From positions 325,983 through 389,982 of the forward strand of contig CAWIVY010000009.1 of assembly GCA_963839615.1 (NCBI GenBank): a stretch of 64,000 nt of DNA. Reading direction: 5' to 3'. The position numbers and the translations under genes are program-made. The notes beneath the pieces were generated by a model that ran no database searches, had not been told where the DNA came from, and saw nothing but the letters and a program-made list of their open reading frames with translations. Source of the stretch: DASQMT01 sp963839615 (lineage in GTDB: Bacteria; Actinomycetota; Thermoleophilia; Solirubrobacterales; Solirubrobacteraceae). Numbering within the stretch: position 1 is the first letter of the stretch; each line of letters opens with the position of its first letter. Below, piece after piece: positions 26,145-35,263 of this stretch.

Positions 26145-27530
26145 CTACAGCGCGATACAGACGTTCTTCACCTGGGTGTAGCCGAGCAGCGCGTCGATCC
26201 CCTTGGCGCGCCCGTAGCCGCTGCGCTTGACGCCGCCGAACGGCAGCTCGACGCCACCGGCGACGCCGTAGGAGTTCACGAACACCTGGCCCGCCGCGAT
26301 CTCGCCCGCCACGCGGTGCGCACGCGACAGGTTGTTGGTCCACACGCCGGCGACAAGCCCGTACGGCGTGCCGTTGGCCAGCGCCACGGCCTCCTCTTCG
26401 TCGTCGAACGCCGCGGCGGCGAGGACGGGACCGAAGACCTCCTCGTTGAACAGCTCGGACGCAACCGGCACGTCGGCCACGAGCGTCGGCTCCACGTACC
26501 AGCCGTCGGCGAACGCCTGGGGCACGCCGCCGCCCACTCGGAGCTCCGCGCCATCGCTCCGCGCCCGCTCGAGCATCCCGAGCGCGTGGCGCTGCTGGCC
26601 GCCGGTGATGAGCGGGCCGAGATCCGGGTCCTCGAGGCCGGGACCGATGGTGAGCGCGGACAGCGCTGCCGCGATGGTCTCGAGCACCTCGTCGTAGCAC
26701 GAGCGCTCCACGAGCAGCCGGGTGCCGGCCGAGCAGCTCTGCCCCGCGTTCTGGACGAGCGCGCGGACGACCGCCGGCACCACGCGCTCCAGGTCGGCGT
26801 CGGCGAACACGACGTTCGGGCTCTTGCCGCCAAGCTCGAGCTCGAGCGGCGCAAGGCGCTCCGCGCAGGCGTGCGCGACGATCGAACCCGTCCGCGGCGA
26901 GCCGACGAAGGTCACGTGGTCGACGCCAGGGTGAGCGACGAGCGCACCGCCGACATCGCCGGCACCGCAGAGGACCTCAAGCATTCCGTCGGGCACGCCG
27001 GCCTCGGCGGCCAGCATGGCGAGCCGCACCGGAGTGACGAATGCCAGCTCGGACGGCTTGAGGACGACCGCATTCCCGGCCGCCAGGGCGGGCGCCGCGC
27101 AGCGCGCCGTGACCTGCAGCGGGTAGTTCCAAGGTATGATCTGGCCGCACACGCCCCAGGGCTCACGTATCGTGTAGTCGACGTGGTCTGGCCCGAGCGG
27201 GATCGAGCGCCCGTCGAGCTTGTCCGCAGCGCCCGCGTAGAAGTCGAAGTAGCGGGCACCGACGGCGACGTCGGAGCGAGCCTGGGCGAGCGGCTTGCCG
27301 GTGTCGCGACACTCCAGCTCGGCCAGCTCGGCCGCGTTGGCTTCGATCAGCCTCGCCAGCGCCGTCAGCGCCGCGGCCCGTCGCGTCGGGGTGCGCCAGT
27401 CGCGCGCCCTGGCGCGCGCCGCGCGCGCCCGCGTGACTGCGTCGTCGACATCGGCGGGCGTGGCGGCGGCGACCTCGGTGAAGGGCTCGCGCGTCGCGGG
27501 ATCGACGGCGGGGAGCATCGCGGGGCTCAC
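26145..27530 (-). CDS. NAD(P)-dependent aldehyde dehydrogenase
   Basis: 461 residues from GTG 27530, which overlaps the SDR stop (GTGA); ATG 27518 is the alternative. The ALDH fold is complete: IIPWNYPL, NAVVLKPSE, the cofactor loop VTFVGSPRTGS, the Glu motif LELGGKSPN, the catalytic Cys in NAGQSCSAGTRL, then EEVFGPVL and LPFGGVKRSGYGRAKG. It oxidises an aldehyde to its acid in the cytosol. Last gene of the 12-gene operon, so its likely substrate is the aldehyde made by the GMC or SDR enzyme encoded upstream. Confidence 0.9.
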   Translation of the reverse strand: MSPAMLPAVDPATREPFTEVAAATPADVDDAVTRARAARARARDWRTPTRRAAALTALARLIEANAAELAELECRDTGKPLAQARSDVAVGARYFDFYAGAADKLDGRSIPLGPDHVDYTIREPWGVCGQIIPWNYPLQVTARCAAPALAAGNAVVLKPSELAFVTPVRLAMLAAEAGVPDGMLEVLCGAGDVGGALVAHPGVDHVTFVGSPRTGSIVAHACAERLAPLELELGGKSPNVVFADADLERVVPAVVRALVQNAGQSCSAGTRLLVERSCYDEVLETIAAALSALTIGPGLEDPDLGPLITGGQQRHALGMLERARSDGAELRVGGGVPQAFADGWYVEPTLVADVPVASELFNEEVFGPVLAAAAFDDEEEAVALANGTPYGLVAGVWTNNLSRAHRVAGEIAAGQVFVNSYGVAGGVELPFGGVKRSGYGRAKGIDALLGYTQVKNVCIAL

Positions 27531-28312
27531 AGGTCGCGTCCCGCGTCGACGTTGAGGACCATGCCGGTGACCGCGCGGGCGTCGTCGGAGGCGAGGTAGG
27601 CCACAGCCGCCGCGACATCCTCGGGCTCGATCGCCCGGCCGAGGGGCAGGGCCGCCGAGAGCCACTCCACCACCGCGTCGTGATCGGCGCCGAAGCCGAA
27701 CTCGTCAAGCATCGGCGTCAGCGCCGGACCGGGGTTGATTACGTTGACGCGAACGCCGTGCCCGGCCAGCTCCAGTGCAAGCTGGCGCGCGAGGCCGATC
27801 GCGCCGCTCTTGGCGGCGACGTAGGCGGCGAGGCCGGCACGGGGGCGGCGGGCGGCAATCGAGGCGGTGAGGATGATCGAGCCCTTCCCGCGCTCCACCA
27901 TCCCCGGCGCCACCGCCTGCACGCCGAGGAAGAAGGCGGTCAGGTTGACGCCGATGACCCGGTCCCATTCGGCGCGGGAGATGTCGGTGACGGCCGTGGC
28001 GCGCTCCGCCATGCCGGCATTGTTGTGGAAGACGTCGATCGGGCCGAGCCGGTCGACGACCGCGGCGACCGCGGCCGCGATCGAGCCCGCGTCGCAAACG
28101 TCGGTGGTCAGCGCGATCGCCGGCGCGCCGATCGCGCGCGCTGCGGACTCGGCGGCGGCGCCGTCGATGTCGGCGAGCGCGACGCGCGCTCCCTCTGCGG
28201 CGAGACGCTGTGCCGTCGCGCGGCCGAGGCCCGAGCCAGCCCCGGTGACGAGCGCCACCCTGCCCGCCAGGCGACCAGGCGCGATGGCAACAGCCGGTTG
28301 CTCGGTGCTCAT
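27527..28312 (-). CDS. Short-chain dehydrogenase/reductase
   Basis: 261 residues from ATG 28312 (ATGA overlap with the GntR gene). Classical SDR: cofactor loop TGAGSGLGRA, ADID (Asp after beta-2, favouring NAD(H)), NNAG, active-site Ser in TASIAARR, YVAAK (Tyr-Lys pair) and the NPGPALTPM segment. Cytosolic oxidation of a secondary alcohol or reduction of a ketone is expected. Its place between regulator and aldehyde dehydrogenase points to an intermediate of the operon's pathway. Confidence 0.9.
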   Translation of the reverse strand: MSTEQPAVAIAPGRLAGRVALVTGAGSGLGRATAQRLAAEGARVALADIDGAAAESAARAIGAPAIALTTDVCDAGSIAAAVAAVVDRLGPIDVFHNNAGMAERATAVTDISRAEWDRVIGVNLTAFFLGVQAVAPGMVERGKGSIILTASIAARRPRAGLAAYVAAKSGAIGLARQLALELAGHGVRVNVINPGPALTPMLDEFGFGADHDAVVEWLSAALPLGRAIEPEDVAAAVAYLASDDARAVTGMVLNVDAGRDL

Positions 28313-28977
28313 GCGGCGTCCTCCGGGAGCAGTCGTGCGATGGTCGCGGCGATATGCGCTCGGGCCATGCGCTCGGCCGCCTCGGGATCGTGCCCCTCGA
28401 TCGCCTCGACGATGGCGGCGTGGTCGAGCACGGCGGCCTTCCCGCGCGCCTCCGGCACCAGCTTGACTGGCGTGAAGACCTGCGAGGTCATCCGTACCAG
28501 GGGCAGCTCGGCCATGACGAATCGGTTCGCCGATAGCTGCATGACCATCGTGTGGAACTCGACGTTGGCGAGCGTGTAAGCGGCGGCCTCCCAGGGCTCG
28601 ATCGCGGCGCGCTGCCGCTCGAGCTGAGCGTGCAGCCGGGCGACATCGGCGGGGGTTGCACGCTCGGCGGCGAGGCGGGCGGCGACGCCGTCGACCGCCT
28701 CGCGCAGGTAATAGGCCTCCAGCAGCTGCTCGGGGTCGGCCTTGACGACGCGCACGCCGCGGCCCGGCTCCGCTTGAACGAGGCCGTCGCGCTCGAGCAC
28801 GCGCAGCGCCTCGCGGAGCGGCGTGCGGCTTACGCGCAGTTGATCGGCGAGCTCCTCCTGGCGCAGCTTCGCGCCCGGAGCGAACGCCCCGGAGTAGATG
28901 CGCTCGCGCAGCAGCTGGGCGACCTCGTCGACCAGGCGGATGCGGCTGCGGAGCTCCAGGTCGGGCTGGGCCGTCAT
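28309..28977 (-). CDS. GntR-family regulator (FadR/FCD subgroup)
   Basis: 222 residues from ATG 28977. The N-terminal winged helix is clear: LRERIYSGAFAPGAKLRQEELADQLRVSRTPLREALRVLE is the standard GntR pattern. The all-helical C-terminal half with ARLAAER, NVEFHTMV and DHAAIVEAIEG, and His residues for a metal, is the FCD ligand domain. Such proteins usually repress catabolic operons until an organic acid binds. It sits inside the operon, two bases after the dehydrogenase gene, so autoregulation of the whole operon from the promoter at 39713-39741 is likely. Confidence 0.88.
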   Translation of the reverse strand: MTAQPDLELRSRIRLVDEVAQLLRERIYSGAFAPGAKLRQEELADQLRVSRTPLREALRVLERDGLVQAEPGRGVRVVKADPEQLLEAYYLREAVDGVAARLAAERATPADVARLHAQLERQRAAIEPWEAAAYTLANVEFHTMVMQLSANRFVMAELPLVRMTSQVFTPVKLVPEARGKAAVLDHAAIVEAIEGHDPEAAERMARAHIAATIARLLPEDAA

Positions 28978-28979
28978 CG

Positions 28980-30083
28980 TCAGCCCTCGCGCGCCCCGAC
29001 CGAGGGTGCGGCGGCGCGCAGTGCATCGTCGAGCGCGCCGCCGACGGCCGCCGCGGCCCTCGCGGTCGTCGCCGAGCCGCCAAGGTCCGGTGTGCGGGCG
29101 TCGCCGTCGCGCACGGCGGCGGCGACGGCCCGGCGGAGCGCTGCGGCCCCCTCCGGGCAGCCGTTCGCGTCGAGCAGCATCGCGCCGGAAAGGATCGCTG
29201 CGCCCGGATTGGCGATCCTGCGGCCCACGATGTCCGGGGCCGAGCCGTGCACTGGCTCGAACAGCCCCGGGGCGCCCCCCTCCGGGTCGAGGTTGGCGCT
29301 CGGCGCCATGCCCAGGCCGCCGGCCAGCGGGGCGGCGAGGTCGGAGAGGATGTCGCCGAAGAGATTGCTGCAGAGCAGGACGTCGAGTGAGCCCGGGCGC
29401 TCGATAATGCGCGCAGCCATCGCGTCGACGAAGACGCACTCCAGCAGGACGTCAGGGAATTCCTCCGCGGCGATCGCGCCGACGACCTCGTCCCATAGCG
29501 CGTAGCCGTGGCGCAAAGCGTTCGACTTCGTCACGAGCGACAGCGTCCCGCCGCGCGCGCGCGCCAGGGCGAGCGCGTAGCGGGCAACGCGCGCGATTCC
29601 GCGGCGCGAGTGGACCGCGACCTCCGTGGCGACCTCGGCCGGCGTCCCGACGTGGAGGCGCCCGCCGATGCCCGAGTACTCGCCCTCCGTGTTCTCCCGC
29701 ACGACGACGAAGTCGGCGTCAGGCCCGCCCGCCACTGGGCCGGGCAGCCCGTCCAACGCCGAGACCGGCCGCAGGTTGACGTAGAGGTCAAGCGCCTTAC
29801 GCAGCGGCAGCACCAGCGTCCATACCGAGACGGCGGGGGCGATGTCCGGATGGCCCACCGCGCCGAAGAAGATGGCGTCGTGCGCTCGCGCGACGTCGAC
29901 GGCGTCCTCGGGCATCGCGTGTCCGGTGCGCAGCAGCCGCTCGCCGCCCCAGTCGAGCTCCGTGCAGGCGAGGTGGGCGCCGTCGAGAGCCGCGGCGCGC
30001 GCCACCAGCGGTAGCGCGGCTGTGCACACCTCCGGTCCGATGCCGTCGCCGGGCACCACGGCGATGCGGACGGCGCGGGTCAT
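28980..30083 (-). CDS. Decarboxylating 2-hydroxyacid dehydrogenase, tartrate/D-malate/isopropylmalate type
   Basis: 367 residues from ATG 30083 (ATGA overlap with the amidase gene). Family motifs: VVPGDGIGPEV, FFGAVGHPD, LDLYVNLRP, VVRENTEGEYSGIGGR, the catalytic Lys in LVTKSNALR, the metal-binding Asp in CSNLFGDILSDLAA, and GLFEPVHGSAPDI for NAD. The ENTEGEYSG.GGR loop matches the TtuC/DmlA branch (tartrate, D-malate, dimethylmalate) better than LeuB. The reaction is NAD-linked oxidation plus beta-decarboxylation of a 2-hydroxyacid. Operon context supports a catabolic, not leucine-biosynthetic, role. Confidence 0.85.
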   Translation of the reverse strand: MTRAVRIAVVPGDGIGPEVCTAALPLVARAAALDGAHLACTELDWGGERLLRTGHAMPEDAVDVARAHDAIFFGAVGHPDIAPAVSVWTLVLPLRKALDLYVNLRPVSALDGLPGPVAGGPDADFVVVRENTEGEYSGIGGRLHVGTPAEVATEVAVHSRRGIARVARYALALARARGGTLSLVTKSNALRHGYALWDEVVGAIAAEEFPDVLLECVFVDAMAARIIERPGSLDVLLCSNLFGDILSDLAAPLAGGLGMAPSANLDPEGGAPGLFEPVHGSAPDIVGRRIANPGAAILSGAMLLDANGCPEGAAALRRAVAAAVRDGDARTPDLGGSATTARAAAAVGGALDDALRAAAPSVGAREG

Positions 30084-31627
30084 GTGACCCCCGGCGCCAG
30101 CGTGTGCCCGGCGGCCTCGAGGCCGCGGGCAGCGCGCAGCACGGCGGCGTCGTCGTGCCGAGGGCCGACCAGCATCAGGCCGACCGGCATGCCGTTGAGC
30201 GGCCCGATCGGCACGCTCAGAGCCGGATGCCCCGTGTGGTTGAAGGCGCAGGTGTTGGAGATGAGCGCAGGGTCGAGGGCCAGCTCGATCGCCGCCAGCG
30301 ACTCCGGATCCGGCGTGGGTAGCGGCGGCGCGGTGATGCACGTGGTCGGCATAACCAGCACGTCGAAGGACTCGAGCACCGCGTCGTAGGCGCGGCGCAT
30401 CGACACGGCCAGATTCTGGGCCTTGGCGTAGTAGGCGCCGCCGTACTCCTCCCACAGGTAGCCGCCGATGACCATCGCGAACTTGACGCTGGCGAAGAGC
30501 TGGTCGGCCTGCCGCGTGCGCGAACGGCCCATGTGCTCGGCGAGCGCCGCGTCGTGGAAGCCCTTGCCCGGCATGCCGATGCCGTTGCCACGGACCATGA
30601 ACTCCGAACCGCCCTGGAGCAGGATCGACCCGTGGACGTCCATCGCGTACAGGTGCAGCGGGATCGAGACGTCCCGGACCGTCGCGCCGCTGTCGGCGAA
30701 GCGCGCTGCCGCGGCGCGCACCGCCTCGTCTACCGCGGGGTCCGACAGTTCCTCGCGCCCGAAACCCTCGCGCACGAGGCCTACGCGCAGTCCGTCGAGG
30801 CTCGACTCCGCGATCGCCTCGCTGTAGGCGACGGAGGGCATGTCCGAGCGCTGGCGCGGGTCGAGCCCGTCGTCGAAGCCGGCGACCGCCTCGAGCAGCA
30901 GGGCGACGTCCTCGACCGTGCGGGCAATCGGGCCGAGGTAGTCGACGCTGACGTCGATCGGGATGCAGCCGGTGTAGGGGATCAGGCCGTAAGTGGGCTT
31001 GAGCCCGTAGACGCCGCACAACGAGCTCGGTATCCGGATCGAGCCGCCCTGGTCGGCGCCGAAGCCCGCGTCGGCCGCGCCGCTCGCCACGAGCGCCGCG
31101 ACGCCCGAGGAGGACCCACCGGCCGAGCGCGCCGGGTCGTGCGGATTGCGAACCTGGCCACTGACGGCCGAGACACTGGCGCCCGACAGGCACATGTCCT
31201 CGGTGGCGGCGATCCCGCAGATCTCTCCGCCCGCGTCGAGGATGCGCGTGACGATCGTCGCGTCGAAGTCGGGGGCATGACCCTGGAGCAGCGCCGAGCC
31301 CGCGGTCATCGGCATACCCGCGACGGGAACGATGTCCTTGAGCACGATGCGCTTGCCTTCGAGCAAGCCCGCCTCGGCGCCGGTGACGGAGCAGCGCCAC
31401 GCCCACGCGTTCAGCGAGTTCTCGTCAGGTGTCGGCGGGTGGCCACCGGTGCGGGCGTGGAGTACCGGGAGGCGGGCGCCGGCCCCCGACGCGTCGATCC
31501 GCTCGCAGCCCCGGAGGACCTCGGCGCCGAGCGTGCGCAGGAACTCGAGCTCGTCATCGGAGAGCCCAAGGCCGTGGCGCTCGGCGACGGCGCGCAAGCG
31601 AGCGACGGACGGGGTGTAGAGCGTCAT
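30080..31627 (-). CDS. Amidase-signature family amidohydrolase
   Basis: 515 residues from ATG 31627 (ATGA overlap with the GMC gene). The Ser-cisSer-Lys triad is present: VLKDIVPVAG (Lys), the Gly/Ser-rich signature SAGGSSSGVAALVASG (cis-Ser) and FGADQGGSIRIPSS (nucleophilic Ser). Length and the C-terminal HPALSVPIG are standard. It hydrolyses a carboxamide in the cytosol. In some bacteria pantothenate hydrolase is an amidase-family enzyme; the real substrate here is unproven. Confidence 0.88.
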   Translation of the reverse strand: MTLYTPSVARLRAVAERHGLGLSDDELEFLRTLGAEVLRGCERIDASGAGARLPVLHARTGGHPPTPDENSLNAWAWRCSVTGAEAGLLEGKRIVLKDIVPVAGMPMTAGSALLQGHAPDFDATIVTRILDAGGEICGIAATEDMCLSGASVSAVSGQVRNPHDPARSAGGSSSGVAALVASGAADAGFGADQGGSIRIPSSLCGVYGLKPTYGLIPYTGCIPIDVSVDYLGPIARTVEDVALLLEAVAGFDDGLDPRQRSDMPSVAYSEAIAESSLDGLRVGLVREGFGREELSDPAVDEAVRAAAARFADSGATVRDVSIPLHLYAMDVHGSILLQGGSEFMVRGNGIGMPGKGFHDAALAEHMGRSRTRQADQLFASVKFAMVIGGYLWEEYGGAYYAKAQNLAVSMRRAYDAVLESFDVLVMPTTCITAPPLPTPDPESLAAIELALDPALISNTCAFNHTGHPALSVPIGPLNGMPVGLMLVGPRHDDAAVLRAARGLEAAGHTLAPGVT

Positions 31628-33189
31628 GCGCCGAAACCAGGATACGAGTCGAATGGGACGCGAGACAGCGCTGCGGGCGCCACCGCTCCGTCCTGCAGGA
31701 CCAGGTCGGAGGCGCGCTCGCCGACCATCGCGCAGGGCGCATGCGTGTTTCCGGAGGGGACCGTCGGCATGATCGAGGCATCGGCGACGCGCAGGCGCTC
31801 GACGCCGCGCACGTGCAGCCGGGGGTCGACGACGGCGAGGTCGTCGGTTCCCATTCGGCAAGTGCCAACCTGGTGGTGGTAGCTGCCGACGTGGGAGCGG
31901 ACGTAGCCGCGCAAGGCCTCGCCGTCCGCGATCGCCGGCCCCGGCGCGTGTTCGGTGCGCCGCCAGCCGTCAAGCGCGGCGCCCGCGCCGATCGCGCGCG
32001 TGATCCGCACCGCCTCCAGAAGCACCTCGAGGTCATGCGGGTCCGACAGCACGCGCGGATCCAGCGCGGGGTGGTCCGAGGCGTCGGTGGAGCGCAGCCA
32101 CAGCCGGCCGCGGCTGCGCGGCGCGATCAACCCGGCCATGCAGGCATAGCCGTGGTCGGGCGTCTCATAGGCCTCGACCACGAACGGGAACGCGACCATC
32201 AGCGGCTGCATGTCGGGCGCGACGAGCGCCGGGTCGCTCTTGGCGAACAAGTGGACCTCGGCGCCCTGCGAGGTGAACGGCTCGAGCGGGCGCTTTGCCG
32301 TCCACACCACCGGCACGAGCAGGTGATCGTGCAGGTTCTCGCCGACGCCGGGCACGTCGGCGACCACGTCGATCCCGAGGTCGCGCAGCTCGTCCGCCGG
32401 CCCGATCCCGGACAGCAGCAGAAGCTGCGGGGAGCCGATCACGCCGCCGCACAGGACGATGTCGCCTTCGGCTCGTGCTTCGTGCTCCCCGGCCGCGTCG
32501 CGATAGGCGACGCCGACGGCACGGGTGTCCTCGCAGAGCACACGTTGCACGAGCGCACCCGTGGCGACCGTGAGCAGCGGGTGACCCAATATCGGCTCGA
32601 CATAGCCGTTCCAGGTCGAGATTCGCTGGCCGTCGCGGGCGAAGTGCTCCGTGTAGGACACGCCGAGGATGTCGTCGCCGTTGCTGTCCGCGTTGAACGG
32701 GTGGCCGGCGTCGACGGCGGCTTTGAGGAAGGCGACGGAGACGGGATGCGGCGCGGCGTTGGGCGTGATCACGAGCGGGCCGCCGGCGCCGTGCAGCGGG
32801 GACGGTCCCTTCGGGTGGTCCTCGGACCGTACGAAGCATGGGAGGACATCCATCCAACTCCAACCCTCGACGCCCCAGCCATCGTAGTCGCTGCGGTCCC
32901 CGCGGATCGAGATCATCGAGTTGAGCGAGCCGCTGCCACCGACGACCTTTCCGCGCGGCCACGCCAGCCGGCGGCCGCCAGCCTGCTGTTGCGGCTCGGT
33001 CCGGTAGGCGTGGTCGAATTCGGACTCCCACAGCGACACGTGGCCACGGACGTCGCGGATATCCGGATGGCCGTCGAGGCCGCCGTGCTCGAGCAGGAGT
33101 ACGCTGCGCCCCGCATCGACGAGTCGGCGGGCGACCACGCACCCGGTCGAGCCGGCACCGACGACGACGTGGTCGTACGTCGCCATCAT
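31624..33189 (-). CDS. GMC-family FAD oxidoreductase (choline-dehydrogenase-like)
   Basis: 521 residues from ATG 33189. FAD-binding VVVGAGSTGCVVARRL, LLLEHGG, the GMC signature WPRGKVVGGSGSLNSMI, the second GMC motif VLCGGVIGSPQLLLLSGIGP, and a C-terminal YHHQVGTCRMG with the active-site His and NTHAPCAMVGER near the end. These enzymes oxidise primary alcohols to aldehydes. Overlaps both neighbours by four bases. It is the natural source of an aldehyde for the ALDH of the operon. The upstream peptidase stop forms ATGA with this start. Confidence 0.88.
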   Translation of the reverse strand: MMATYDHVVVGAGSTGCVVARRLVDAGRSVLLLEHGGLDGHPDIRDVRGHVSLWESEFDHAYRTEPQQQAGGRRLAWPRGKVVGGSGSLNSMISIRGDRSDYDGWGVEGWSWMDVLPCFVRSEDHPKGPSPLHGAGGPLVITPNAAPHPVSVAFLKAAVDAGHPFNADSNGDDILGVSYTEHFARDGQRISTWNGYVEPILGHPLLTVATGALVQRVLCEDTRAVGVAYRDAAGEHEARAEGDIVLCGGVIGSPQLLLLSGIGPADELRDLGIDVVADVPGVGENLHDHLLVPVVWTAKRPLEPFTSQGAEVHLFAKSDPALVAPDMQPLMVAFPFVVEAYETPDHGYACMAGLIAPRSRGRLWLRSTDASDHPALDPRVLSDPHDLEVLLEAVRITRAIGAGAALDGWRRTEHAPGPAIADGEALRGYVRSHVGSYHHQVGTCRMGTDDLAVVDPRLHVRGVERLRVADASIMPTVPSGNTHAPCAMVGERASDLVLQDGAVAPAALSRVPFDSYPGFGA

Positions 33190-34409
33190 GCGCCGGCCTT
33201 CGCGCCGGCCAGGAACGTTCGCGCGGCGCGCGCGTACACGCGGGCGTAGCGCCCGAGCTCCTCCACCTCGACGAACTCGTCGGCCTGGTGGGCGATCCAC
33301 TTGCCGCCCGGGCCGTAGACGACGGTCGGGATCCCGGCGTCGCGGGTGAGGATCGTGCCGTCGGTGGCGCCTGGCACGCCGCCAAACGCCGGCGACTCGC
33401 CCAGCTCTTCGGCGTGGGCGGCGGCGAGCGCGCTGACGACCGGGTGCTCCGGGTCGATCTCCACGGCGGGCCGGTCGTCGATCACGTCGAGCTCGGCGCC
33501 GACGCCGAGCTCGTCTCCGGCCGCGCGGGCGAGCTCTCCGACGCGGTTGATCAGCGCGGCGTGGTCGACGCCGGGAATCGTGCGCACGTCGAGCATCACG
33601 CGGGCACGCGCCGGAATGACGTTGACCTGGGCCGGATCCCCGCCGGCGATCACCGTCGGCGTCACGTGCACGCCACCGAGGTACGGGTGATCGGGGTGGG
33701 CGCCGCGCAGCTCCGCCTGGTAGCCGGGCAGCGAGGCGAGCAGCGCGCCGGCGGCGGCGACAGGGTTGCGCCCCTTTTGGGGCATGGCGCCGTGCGCCAT
33801 GACTCCGTGGAAGTCGAAGTCGATCCGGATCGCTCCGCGGGCTACGACGCAGAGCTCGCCGCCCTCCGGCTCGCAGACGATGCATGCGTCGATGCCCGCC
33901 GCGCGGTCGCTCGCGGCGAAGTGCTTCGCGCCGAGCATCATGCCCTCCTCGTCGACCAGCGCGCAAATCACGACACGCCCAGGGAACGGGCCGGCGAGCT
34001 GCAGTGCGCGAACGCCGAAGAGCATCGAGGCGACGCCCGACTTCATGTCCGCCGAGCCGCGGCCGTAGAGGCGGCCGTCGCGGATCTCCGCCCCATAGGG
34101 GTCTACGGTCCACTCGTCGGCCGCACCCTCCGTCACGACGTCGGTGTGGCCCGCGAAGGCGAGCGTCGGGCCGGCGCCGCCGCCACCCTCGACGACGGCG
34201 ACCACGTTCGGCCGGCCGGGCGCCACCTCGACCACCTCGGTAGCCCAGCCGAACGCGCGCATCTGGGCGGCGACGAGCGCCGCGGCGTCGGACTCGTCGG
34301 TACCGGCAGCGGGCTCATGGACGCTGCGGATGCGGACGAGTCGCTGGGTGAAGTCAACGAGCGCCCGCTCGTCCACGGTGGCCGTCGCGCGCGTCGGAAC
34401 GGACGTCAT
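33186..34409 (-). CDS. M20-family metallohydrolase (ArgE/DapE-like)
   Basis: 407 residues from ATG 34409. Zinc ligands in order: GHTDVV, LYGRGSADMKSG, the catalytic and bridging pair DEEGMM, CEPEGGEL, and a late His in KWIAHQADEFVE. The dimerisation (lid) domain lies about 180-300. M20 enzymes remove acyl or carbamoyl groups or split dipeptides. Translationally coupled to the ABC ATPase upstream, so it most likely acts on the imported compound. Confidence 0.88.
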   Translation of the reverse strand: MTSVPTRATATVDERALVDFTQRLVRIRSVHEPAAGTDESDAAALVAAQMRAFGWATEVVEVAPGRPNVVAVVEGGGGAGPTLAFAGHTDVVTEGAADEWTVDPYGAEIRDGRLYGRGSADMKSGVASMLFGVRALQLAGPFPGRVVICALVDEEGMMLGAKHFAASDRAAGIDACIVCEPEGGELCVVARGAIRIDFDFHGVMAHGAMPQKGRNPVAAAGALLASLPGYQAELRGAHPDHPYLGGVHVTPTVIAGGDPAQVNVIPARARVMLDVRTIPGVDHAALINRVGELARAAGDELGVGAELDVIDDRPAVEIDPEHPVVSALAAAHAEELGESPAFGGVPGATDGTILTRDAGIPTVVYGPGGKWIAHQADEFVEVEELGRYARVYARAARTFLAGAKAGA

Positions 34410-35263
34410 GGGCCGGATGCCTCCCGGGCGGAGGGGGGTCGCAGCCGCTCGAGCGCGCGTTCCAGGCTGGGGGCGGCGGCGGTCAGGCGCTGCGTGTACG
34501 GGTCCTTCGGCTGTTCGTAGATCGCTTCGGTCGGCCCCAACTCCACCAGGCGGCCCTCGTTCATCACCGCGACCGTCTCGCAGACGTGGCGGATGACCGA
34601 CAGGTCGTGGGAGACGAACAGCAGCGTGAGCTGGTACCGATCGACGAGCTCGGCGATCAGGTTGAGGATCTGCGCGCGCACGGACACGTCCAGCGCGCTG
34701 ACCGCCTCGTCGGCGACCAGCACCTTGGGCTGGACGGAGAGCGCGCGGGCGATCGAGATGCGCTGCCGCTGGCCGCCGGAGAACTGGTGCGAGAAACGTC
34801 CCGACGCGCTCGCGGGCAGGGATACGGCCTCCAGCAGCTCAGCGACCCGCTGGCGCCGCGCGGCCTGGTCGTAGCCTTGGGTGAGCATCGGCTCGGCGAT
34901 GATGTCGCGCACCTTCATGCGCGGGTCCAGCGAGCCCATCGGGTCCTGGAAGACGATCTGCAGCTGCCGGCGCAGGAAGCGCAGCGAGCGCTCGGAGCGA
35001 CCGACGATCTCCTCGCCGTCGAAGCGGATCGAGCCCGAGGTAGCGGAGTCGAGGGCGGAGAGGAGGCGGACGAGCGTGGACTTGCCCGAGCCCGACTCGC
35101 CCACGATCCCAAAACGCTCGCCCGCGCGGACGTCGAACGACATGCCCCGGAGCGCGTGGACCTCCGGCGCCGGGCGCCGCAAGGACGTACGCGTACGCTT
35201 GTAGGTCCGCGTGAGATCGCGGACCTCGATCAAGGGCGTCGCCGCCGCAGCGGCGTCAGGCAC
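34406..35263 (-). CDS. Peptide-type ABC transporter ATPase (DppF/OppF-like)
   Basis: 285 residues from ATG 35263. Walker A GESGSGKST, Q-loop VFQDPMGSLDPR, ABC signature FSGGQRQR, Walker B VLVADEAVSALD, switch His in FVSHDLS. A C-terminal segment with the Opp/Dpp extension (YEQPKDPYTQRL) follows. Together with the second ATPase it powers the importer. Its start overlaps the second ATPase gene by eight bases. Confidence 0.9.
   Translation of the reverse strand: MPDAAAAATPLIEVRDLTRTYKRTRTSLRRPAPEVHALRGMSFDVRAGERFGIVGESGSGKSTLVRLLSALDSATSGSIRFDGEEIVGRSERSLRFLRRQLQIVFQDPMGSLDPRMKVRDIIAEPMLTQGYDQAARRQRVAELLEAVSLPASASGRFSHQFSGGQRQRISIARALSVQPKVLVADEAVSALDVSVRAQILNLIAELVDRYQLTLLFVSHDLSVIRHVCETVAVMNEGRLVELGPTEAIYEQPKDPYTQRLTAAAPSLERALERLRPPSAREASGP

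Noticed and set aside
28980..30083. Leucine biosynthesis gene leuB
   Set aside because: The ENTEGEYSG.GGR loop and the catabolic operon fit the tartrate/D-malate dehydrogenase branch better; no leuA/C/D nearby.
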